From: Bacteroidales bacterium
Lineage (GTDB): Bacteria; Bacteroidota; Bacteroidia; Bacteroidales; FEN-979
DNA: 20,441 bases
Direction: 5' to 3'
Assembly (NCBI GenBank): GCA_023231065.1
Contig: JALNWE010000053.1
Coordinates: 1 to 20,441, forward strand
The translations under genes and the position numbers were made by a program. Positions 14,810 to 20,441 of the stretch are shown in pieces. Every line of letters begins with the position of its first letter. The stretch's first letter is position 1. Below the pieces are notes generated by a model. It did no database searches, was not told the DNA's origin, and saw nothing but the letters and a program-made list of their open reading frames with translations.

Positions 14810-16381
14810 TCAGCGTTGCTGGTTCACCTTCTCCTCAATTTTCCCCAGGATTTTCGACAAGGCTTCACTGAGCTTTGTTTCGGGGGTAATGACATTAAAA
14901 TCATCCCAGAAAGCATCATAACTGTTGAAGGGCCGGTCCGAAAAGATAACATTGGGTTTCATTATTTCCTGTTTTGGAAATTTTACGACATGTACCGTAT
15001 CAATATTACAGGTGGCAAGTTCGAGGAACGTATTAAAAGTCTCAGAGGTTAAGTGATGTCTTAACCGGGTTTTTACCTGCAGGTCACAGCGCACATGTTG
15101 AAGATAATACCGGCCATTGAATGGCATAAAGCTGACGGAGTATTTTATTTTTTCGAGTTTAACGATCAACCTGGGGCTTTTCTTCAGCACGAGGTCTTCG
15201 GCAGCCAAATCGAGGAATTCGGGATTGATCTCAAAATCAGCGCCAAGTATAGCAAAACCCTCTTTTTCAATATAAACTGTCCCGGAATACAAGGCTTTTT
15301 TCAGATCGGCATTTTGCACAAAAGTGATGGCATAGGCATCTTTTGCATTATAAGATACAAGGTCGGAATAAGTATAAGTGTATTCTGGAGGCGGTGTGAG
15401 ATCAAGAAAACCCGGGATGCATTTTACAATATCAAGTTGTAAGGCTGACTGCACGCCGGCTTTGAGTTTAAGGTAAACAGTATCGCGGGGATTTGAGGCC
15501 TGTATTTTTCTGGATTTCAGCAGTTTCACCTGGTCGTAATGCTCACTGACATCATAGGGCGATTTATATACCTTAAAAACCGCCTCCGAATAGCTGATAT
15601 ACTTATTATTTTTCTGTACGCCTTCGCGGTAAAAAGTTGTAAGATAAGCAGGATCAATGGCGTTGTTCATTTTTCGCTGTTCTATTGCTTTCTTAATAAT
15701 CAGATCCGGATCGATGTAGCGGATAATAACCTCCTGAATGGAAATAATCCTGCGGTCAAGGAAAAAATCAACCTGTTGTCTGTTGAGCAACCGGATCGGG
15801 ATGTGTTGGCTCATATATCCCAGGTGTGAAACCACCAGCGAGGTCCCTATCAGGGAAACCGGAATTTTAAGGGTAAAAAAACCATCGTTATTGGTAATAG
15901 TCCCGATGTTTTCCTCCATGATGCCAATCGTGGCAAACGGGATCGCTGTCTTATTTTGTTTATCGTAAATGTGCCCTCTGATCACAATATTTTTTATTGT
16001 ATCATCATGGGATACAATTGGTTGTGCTTTATTTACAAGATATTCATCTTGTTTCGTTTTACAGATCAGGATATGTTTTCCAAGTACTTTATACTCCAAT
16101 CCGGTATTTAAAAGGATGTTGTCGAGCACCTTTTTCAAGGATTGGTTATCCGCGTAAAGCTTAACGCGTTTGTCGCTTTTGACATTTTCGCTATCATAAA
16201 TAAAAAAGCAGTCCGCTTTTTGCGAAATCAGGTTCAGCGCTTCGTAAAGCGTGGTGTTTTGTCGGGGGATCCTAATGGTTTTTTCGAGCAAAGGAACCTG
16301 ACCGAAAGCGGTGTTTAGGGTAAAGGGTAAGAGGAAAAGCCAAAGGCCGCGTTTGCAAAACTTAATTCTGTTTTGCCCCAT
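14810..16381 (-). CDS. STN domain plus carboxypeptidase-regulatory-like domain envelope protein
   Basis: From the ATG at 16381 the protein has 523 residues with a typical signal peptide (basic MGQNRIKFCKRG, hydrophobic core, cleavage after TAFG). An upstream ATG at 16411 would add ten residues and a 50-base overlap with fecR; the internal one gives the cleaner signal peptide and only a 20-base overlap. Next come an STN (secretin/TonB short N-terminal) domain (about 43-107, TLYEALNLISQKADCFFIYD) and a CarboxypepD_reg beta-sandwich (about 133-208, GHIYDKQNKTAIPFATIGI). The remaining 310 residues resemble the long tail found in many Bacteroidota proteins of this type, with FYREGVQKNNKYISYSEAV. 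There is no TonB receptor barrel. The protein is a clear paralogue of the one at 18018-19268, which lacks STN. STN domains contact the FecR C-terminus in the periplasm, so this protein may sense or relay a signal to the adjacent FecR. Confidence 0.85.
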   Translation of the reverse strand: MGQNRIKFCKRGLWLFLLPFTLNTAFGQVPLLEKTIRIPRQNTTLYEALNLISQKADCFFIYDSENVKSDKRVKLYADNQSLKKVLDNILLNTGLEYKVLGKHILICKTKQDEYLVNKAQPIVSHDDTIKNIVIRGHIYDKQNKTAIPFATIGIMEENIGTITNNDGFFTLKIPVSLIGTSLVVSHLGYMSQHIPIRLLNRQQVDFFLDRRIISIQEVIIRYIDPDLIIKKAIEQRKMNNAIDPAYLTTFYREGVQKNNKYISYSEAVFKVYKSPYDVSEHYDQVKLLKSRKIQASNPRDTVYLKLKAGVQSALQLDIVKCIPGFLDLTPPPEYTYTYSDLVSYNAKDAYAITFVQNADLKKALYSGTVYIEKEGFAILGADFEINPEFLDLAAEDLVLKKSPRLIVKLEKIKYSVSFMPFNGRYYLQHVRCDLQVKTRLRHHLTSETFNTFLELATCNIDTVHVVKFPKQEIMKPNVIFSDRPFNSYDAFWDDFNVITPETKLSEALSKILGKIEEKVNQQR

Positions 16382-17396
16382 TTTTATTTTCGGAAAATAC
16401 AACAGACCCATTGATGGTTTGGCTTTTCAGGTTCAGGGCAGCACAGATGAGCCCGGTCATGGTTTCGGCAGTTTCGTTTTGGAAAGTAACTGTCAGTTTA
16501 TGTTTTCCGATCTCATCATCTGCTAACGCAAAGGTAGCGCTGAAATTCCGATTCAGGACCGAAATAATATTCCTAAGCGTTTCATCCTTGAAATGCATGC
16601 GTTGCTTATACCATGGCGTAGCTTCGTTTACAAGACACTTTGACTTCACAAGGTTATTATGAATGGTTGATATCTTTTCACCGGCTGTCACCATTTCGCT
16701 GTGCGAAGGGTCTTTATTTAAAGTAACTTTTACTTTCCCCCGGTCCACACAAAGTTCGAAGCCTTTACCAGGGTTTGTTTTCACGTTGAAAGCTGTTCCC
16801 AGTACCTGTATTGTCGCTTCCCCGGTTTCGATGATAAATGGTTTATCCGGATTGGGTGAAATATCGAAGAATGCTTCCCCTTTCAATTCAACATTGCGCG
16901 ATCCGGGATCAAATTCCCTGGGATAAGAGAACAACGAATTCTGGGCGATATAAATTACCGAGCCATCACCAAGGGTTTTAATCAACGTATTTTCAGTATG
17001 GCCCGTGTTGAGCTGGACCATTTCAATAGCTGGTTTGCGGTTCATGCTCCAGTAAATAACCATGCTCAGGCCCAGCAGGATCAATACCATGGCAGCGATC
17101 CTGATAAAAACGGGAAATGATATCTTTCTTTTGGCAACTTCCCGCGAAGGGATCAGTTGCTCATCCTGAAGACGACCATACAGTTTATCCCAGGCTTCGC
17201 GGGTACGCGGGGATTTTATGTCTTTCTTTCTTTCCATAGCCGTCCATAGACTTTTCATTTTTTCAACACTGATTTTTTTCTCTTCCGAAACAGAGATCCC
17301 TTCTTCAAAAGCGCGTGATTCTGCTTCGCTCATTTCGCCACTCAGGTATTTTGCAAGGATTTCTGCCTGTAGCTGACTATCTTGATCTGTTTCCAT
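16362..17396 (-). CDS. FecR family anti-sigma factor
   Basis: The 344-residue single-pass inner-membrane protein has the standard layout: N-terminal cytoplasmic anti-sigma region (1-90, with LAKYLSGEMSEAESRAFEEG), transmembrane helix (about 95-117, FIRIAAMVLILLGLSMVIYW), periplasmic FecR domain (about 125-225, with GEAFFDIS and GTAFNVKT) and a C-terminal DUF4974 (about 262-338, fold related to STN). It should hold the ECF sigma factor encoded 15 bases upstream until a periplasmic signal arrives. In classical FecIR systems the signal comes from the STN domain of a TonB-dependent receptor; here the next gene, overlapping by 20 bases, supplies an STN domain without a receptor. Confidence 0.93.
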   Translation of the reverse strand: METDQDSQLQAEILAKYLSGEMSEAESRAFEEGISVSEEKKISVEKMKSLWTAMERKKDIKSPRTREAWDKLYGRLQDEQLIPSREVAKRKISFPVFIRIAAMVLILLGLSMVIYWSMNRKPAIEMVQLNTGHTENTLIKTLGDGSVIYIAQNSLFSYPREFDPGSRNVELKGEAFFDISPNPDKPFIIETGEATIQVLGTAFNVKTNPGKGFELCVDRGKVKVTLNKDPSHSEMVTAGEKISTIHNNLVKSKCLVNEATPWYKQRMHFKDETLRNIISVLNRNFSATFALADDEIGKHKLTVTFQNETAETMTGLICAALNLKSQTINGSVVFSENKNGAKQN

Positions 17397-17411
17397 GACG
17401 ATTTTTGTAAT

Positions 17412-17981
17412 TTAATTGTTTATCCTTACGCTTTCTCCGGTATATTCTTTCAATGATTCCCGGAACATCCTAAGCGCTTTTCCCATATCGGCCTCGACAG
17501 TTTTTACTGAAATAACCAGGATTTCAGCGATTTCACGATATTTCTTGCCTTCAAAACGGTTCATCCTGAAAATCCGTGAGCAACGCTCCGGCATTTGCTG
17601 GAGCGTTGCGTTTATTATTTGATCAAGGTCATTCAATTCAACATCCGGTTGCAAAGGGGCCGGCATGATATCCTGAGATTCGTTGAAAACCTGTTTTTCA
17701 TATCTTTTCCGTATGGCAAGGTGTTCGAGATAATGAAGTGCGTTGTTACGGATTGATTGGTAGAGGTATGCGTTCAAAGATAACTTAGGCGTGAAGGTTT
17801 TCCTGTTTTTCCAGAAATGATAGAAAAACTCCTGGACTACATCTTCTGCCGTATCCATGTCGTTCAGGATTTTATCGGCATGACGGCACAAAGGTTCATA
17901 GTATTTATTGAAAAGCCGTTCAAATTCCCTGATGTCGCCACCCTGTATTTTTTTCTGTATGGAGGTATCAGTCAGGATCAT
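17412..17981 (-). CDS. ECF RNA polymerase sigma factor, FecI-like (Bacteroidota type)
   Basis: The 189-residue protein has sigma-70 region 2 (about 22-90, core-binding AEDVVQEFFYHFWKNR at 45-60) and region 4 (about 118-172, with the helix-turn-helix KYREIAEILVISVKTVEADM). Regions 1 and 3 are absent as expected for ECF factors. It would direct RNA polymerase to a small set of promoters when released by the FecR protein encoded immediately downstream. Spacing is 36 bases to the upstream CarboxypepD_reg gene and 15 bases to fecR, so all are probably one operon. The promoter it recognises cannot be deduced from the window; the gene at 19268 lacks a TAnnTTTG box upstream, which would fit ECF-dependent expression. 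Confidence 0.95.
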   Translation of the reverse strand: MILTDTSIQKKIQGGDIREFERLFNKYYEPLCRHADKILNDMDTAEDVVQEFFYHFWKNRKTFTPKLSLNAYLYQSIRNNALHYLEHLAIRKRYEKQVFNESQDIMPAPLQPDVELNDLDQIINATLQQMPERCSRIFRMNRFEGKKYREIAEILVISVKTVEADMGKALRMFRESLKEYTGESVRINN

Positions 17982-18017
17982 GGGGAATTGGAAATTAGGA
18001 ATGAGAAGGTGGATGAT

Positions 18018-19268
18018 TTAGTTTTTCATTTTTTTAGCGAGTTTTTTGATGGCGTTTTCAATAGAATTATCAGGTTCGATGATGTTGTTTTCACCCCAGA
18101 AATTGGTATCTGTAAAATCCTGGACCTTTTCTTCGAATATCATATTCGATTTGAAAACCTCCTGATTCGCAAATTTAACAATATTTTCTGCCTTTCTGTC
18201 AGTAATGGCCATCTCAGACATCAGGGTATAGGAATTTTTAAATAATCGTTTTTTCCAGTCGCAACGGAATTTCAGATCGACGCGTACATAACTCAGATAG
18301 TATTTTCCGTTTTGCTCCTTATAGGTTACCAGATAGCTGGTGGAAGTCGGCATAAAGTGCACTCCCAGCGGCTTTTTCTGAATAAAAACGTGGGAGGCTT
18401 TATCTTCGTCCCTGAGGTCGAGGCTGAATTCAGCCCTTGTAATTGCCATGTTATCCTGCGAAATATAAAGTTTCCCAAAATATAGCGGTTCTTCTTTTAT
18501 GACATTGGGCGCGAAGTTTATAATCCAGTTCAGTTTATTGTCGATATTGACAACAGACTCAAATTCGAACCGGTAGTTATCAAGGTTATCCAACGCGATG
18601 CTCAGGTCGGTATGTTTGACGATATCGATCAGCATCAGGACATTTGGCCCACCTTGCAGCTGAACCATGATGGTGTCGGCTTTTTTCACATTGGCTCCCT
18701 TACGGCCCTTGAAAATCCTTACCTGATCATCCTGTCTGGTTGTATAGGGGGCTTTCCAGATATCGATAACCGCTTCGGAAATGGAAAGATAATCACGGCG
18801 TTGCCTGATAGATTCCCGATAGAAGCCGGTCATCATATTTGGGGCTTCACTGTAATTCTTTTTGATTTTGTCTAAGGCCATTTCCACAATTCCGCGTGCA
18901 TCCGCGGGTAATACAGATAACTCTTTCAGTTGGATGGGCTGAGATTCAAGCAGGAAGATTTTTTCTTTTCCGGTTGCTTCGCTGATCCTGAACTTTGTTG
19001 TAGAATAGCTCAGGTGTGATACTTCGAAGTATTCGGCATTGAGCGAGGTATTCACTTTCAGGATGAATTCACCTTCGGAGTTTGACACCGTTCCAATGCC
19101 CGTGTTGGGAACCGTGATGGTGGCGTACTTGATCTTATCCCCTGTTTTGGCGTCCTTCAATTGTCCGTTAATGGTAACAAATGTATTTTGTGCCAACGTT
19201 GTGCTATAAGCGGCAAAAAACATTAAAATAATGCCAATACGGATCAGGTTTTGATTCATTGTTTTCAT
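18018..19268 (-). CDS. Carboxypeptidase-regulatory-like domain envelope protein (paralogue of the STN protein)
   Basis: The 416-residue protein has a signal peptide (1-26, ending in TLAQ), a CarboxypepD_reg beta-sandwich (about 31-108, GQLKDAKTGDKIKYATITV and ISNxEGEF-type turn) and a C-terminal region of about 300 residues containing FYRESIRQRRDYLSISEAV. The same arrangement and the same end, a short acidic stretch followed by a Lys-rich helix, occur in the STN protein at 14810-16381, so the two are paralogues flanking the sigma/anti-sigma pair. The function of the C-terminal region is unknown; such proteins are predicted to be periplasmic or outer-membrane associated. Two near starts exist, MKT and MNQ three codons later. 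Confidence 0.88.
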   Translation of the reverse strand: MKTMNQNLIRIGIILMFFAAYSTTLAQNTFVTINGQLKDAKTGDKIKYATITVPNTGIGTVSNSEGEFILKVNTSLNAEYFEVSHLSYSTTKFRISEATGKEKIFLLESQPIQLKELSVLPADARGIVEMALDKIKKNYSEAPNMMTGFYRESIRQRRDYLSISEAVIDIWKAPYTTRQDDQVRIFKGRKGANVKKADTIMVQLQGGPNVLMLIDIVKHTDLSIALDNLDNYRFEFESVVNIDNKLNWIINFAPNVIKEEPLYFGKLYISQDNMAITRAEFSLDLRDEDKASHVFIQKKPLGVHFMPTSTSYLVTYKEQNGKYYLSYVRVDLKFRCDWKKRLFKNSYTLMSEMAITDRKAENIVKFANQEVFKSNMIFEEKVQDFTDTNFWGENNIIEPDNSIENAIKKLAKKMKN

Positions 19269-19384
19269 AGCTGACGGTTTTTATAGGTTCATTTTTGATG
19301 GGTTACCTCTTTAAGATACCTCAGCATGAAAATACCCTATATATTTTTTGTGTTTTTATATAGATTAGTCCGCTTCAAAACTAC

Positions 19385-19466
19385 TTTTCACCGCCAAGTC
19401 GCTAAGGCGCAAAATTTTAAATAATTGGATATGATACATTTGTGTCTTTGCGTCTTCGCGGTAAAA
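19385..19466. repeat. Imperfect inverted repeat of the ACCGC(G/C)AAG-type intergenic element
   Basis: The left arm (about 19385-19414: CACCGCCAAGTCGCTAAGGC then GCAAAA) and right arm (about 19439-19466, ending CTTTGCGTCTTCGCGGTAAAA) are reverse complements over about 27 bases with several mismatches, separated by an AT-rich core of about 24 bases. Sequences with the ACCGCGAAGACGCAAAG pattern recur as dispersed intergenic repeats in many environmental bacteria. It lies beside the broken end of the dehydrogenase pseudogene. The rest of 19269-19539 shows no gene. Confidence 0.65.
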
Positions 19467-19539
19467 TGAAAGATTTGACTTTTCGGAGCCGGTTCTATTT
19501 TTAAATTGCAATTTCGGTAGAAGATGGCGAACAAAATTC

Positions 19540-20172
19540 CTGTTTGAAACGGTAACAAACGCCGGCCTTACACCGGATCTGATCATCAATAACGCGGGTG
19601 TTGACCGGTATTTCCCTTTGTCGGAAGCTCCCGCTGAATGGCTCCAACAGATCTTCGATGTTAATTTTTTCGGTGCCTGCCGCGTTAATCAAACCTTTTT
19701 ACCGGTTTTGAAAAACAACAGTAGCAGGATCATTCATATCAGCAGCGAAGCTTTCCGCCTCACGCTTCCTTTCATGCCATACCCGCTCACCAAGAACCTC
19801 GTTGAACGGTATGCAAAGGTCTTGCGGCAGGAATTGAAGTACCGGGGAATAGAGGTCGTTATTGTCAGGCCCGGCGCCATAGATACTTCCCTGCTTTCGG
19901 TTGTTTCAAGCCTGGATCAGGACAAAGGTCGCGGGGATGCGCCTTCAAAGAAATGGCTCATTGAAAAACCGTTTTCGGTTTTTGCCCGTGTTGCGGCAAA
20001 AGAAATTCCCCGCGCCAAAAGTCCTGAAAAAGTGGCATCATTTATTTACGGGATTTCCGGGAATCCGCATCCCCAAGCGGTGTATGCTATCAATAACAGC
20101 CTGAAAATAAGGATGGCAGCCTTGATCCCGTTCGGTTTGATGGAAAAAATTATCCGGAAAATACTTTCGTGA
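19540..20172 (+). pseudogene. N-terminally truncated short-chain dehydrogenase/reductase
   Basis: The reading frame contains the SDR motif NNAGV (19588-19602), catalytic Ser in HISSEA, the Tyr-x3-Lys pair in PYPLTK, and RPGAIDT after beta-strand 6; all belong to a classical NAD(P)-dependent SDR. What is missing is the first 65-70 residues, including the TGxxxGIG dinucleotide-binding loop. Recognisable SDR sequence starts only at about 19540 (LFETVTNAGLTPDLIINNAG), and upstream lie non-coding bases and the inverted repeat. The TTG at 19618 that could start a 184-residue protein lies after the NNAG motif, so that product would lack the cofactor-binding half. The gene is therefore almost certainly inactive. 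Confidence 0.75.
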
Positions 20173-20203
20173 TTTTGTTGTAATTTTCCTGAAGAAAATT
20201 TAA

Positions 20204-20211
20204 TACATTTG
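20204..20211 (+). promoter_or_regulatory. Promoter -7 box for the last gene
   Basis: TACATTTG matches TAnnTTTG exactly and lies 69 bases before the start codon. The preceding bases contain the inverted repeat AATTTTC/GAAAATT (about 20182-20200), which may be a weak terminator for the upstream pseudogene or an operator. Confidence 0.5.
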
Positions 20212-20280
20212 TAGGAACGCTATCATAATTGCAGTCGATGTTCCCCTGCTTTGCATTATTAACCAATTAAACTATAACTT

Positions 20281-20441
20281 ATGAAAAAGTTTTACGCATT
20301 CACATTCCTTGCTGTGTTTCTGGGCTTTTTGGTAAATGCCCAGGATAAGGGAAAACTGTATCAGCGGTTTACCACTGATTACGAAAATGGAAAAATGTTG
20401 GAGTATGGCGCCCAGCAGGCGCCTGTAGCGGGGCCAATTGC
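20281..20441 (+). CDS. Secreted or periplasmic protein of unknown function, 3'-truncated by window edge
   Basis: An ATG at 20281 opens a frame that runs to the window end (53 residues visible). It starts with a signal peptide, MKKFYAFTFLAVFLGFLVNA, cleaved probably before or after the following Gln, and continues with KLYQRFTTDYENGKMLEYGA. Too little of the mature protein is present to assign a family. A TAnnTTTG promoter box lies upstream. Confidence 0.75.
   Translation, partial: MKKFYAFTFLAVFLGFLVNAQDKGKLYQRFTTDYENGKMLEYGAQQAPVAGPI

Noticed and set aside
14816..18875. Plus-strand open frames across the sigma/FecR/CarboxypepD_reg operon
   Set aside because: Antisense to well-supported genes, with compositionally odd translations and no motifs.
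1..20441. CRISPR array or intact insertion sequence
   Set aside because: No regularly spaced repeats and no transposase or integrase coding sequence were seen in either strand.

Overview
The window looks like a chromosomal segment from a member of the Bacteroidota, probably an environmental Bacteroidales-like lineage. The sequence-level reasons are two proteins with type IX secretion (T9SS, Por) C-terminal sorting domains, a gingipain-like C25 peptidase, a FecI/FecR regulatory pair with carboxypeptidase-regulatory-like (CarboxypepD_reg) proteins, an LruC-domain lipoprotein, repeated TAnnTTTG promoter -7 boxes, and few Shine-Dalgarno sequences. The exact genus cannot be told from this sequence.

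Layout. (1) 1-1422: 3' end of a large T9SS-exported surface protein. (2) 1530-2905: a YitT-family membrane protein on the minus strand, then the remains of a TauE/HupE-like membrane transporter gene. (3) 2906-7258 (minus): a 1450-residue C25 peptidase with propeptide, dockerin-like and cohesin-like modules and a T9SS tail. It has its own promoter, a leader of about 140 nt and a strong terminator. (4) 7526-7662: tRNA-Leu(CAG) with a near-perfect terminator hairpin. (5) 7749-9058 (minus): an AT-rich, translationally coupled three-gene cassette encoding a HEPN-like protein, an unknown 128-residue protein ending in -LAA, and a SecB-like chaperone. It carries its own Bacteroidota-type promoter and a palindrome. 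This is the most interesting part of the window: its architecture is that of a toxin-antitoxin-chaperone (TAC) module, with a HEPN protein where a toxin would be. (6) 9190-9775: decayed, possibly phage-derived fragments. (7) 9886-12039: LruC-domain lipoprotein. (8) 12270-13646: MepA-type MATE exporter, convergent with mreB (13702-14715), which stands apart from mreC/mreD. (9) 14810-19268 (minus): a four-gene unit, CarboxypepD_reg protein, ECF sigma factor, FecR anti-sigma factor, STN plus CarboxypepD_reg protein. (10) 19269-20172: an imperfect inverted-repeat element next to an N-terminally truncated short-chain dehydrogenase. (11) 20281-end: start of a secreted protein.

How the genes may work together. 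The ECF sigma/FecR pair most likely controls the two flanking paralogous envelope proteins, one of which carries the STN domain normally used by TonB receptors to signal to FecR; no TonB receptor or SusD lies in the window. In the TAC-like cassette, the SecB-like protein would protect the middle protein, whose C-terminus resembles a ClpXP degron, so that it can restrain the HEPN protein. These functional links are inferences from architecture and family knowledge; no database search was run.
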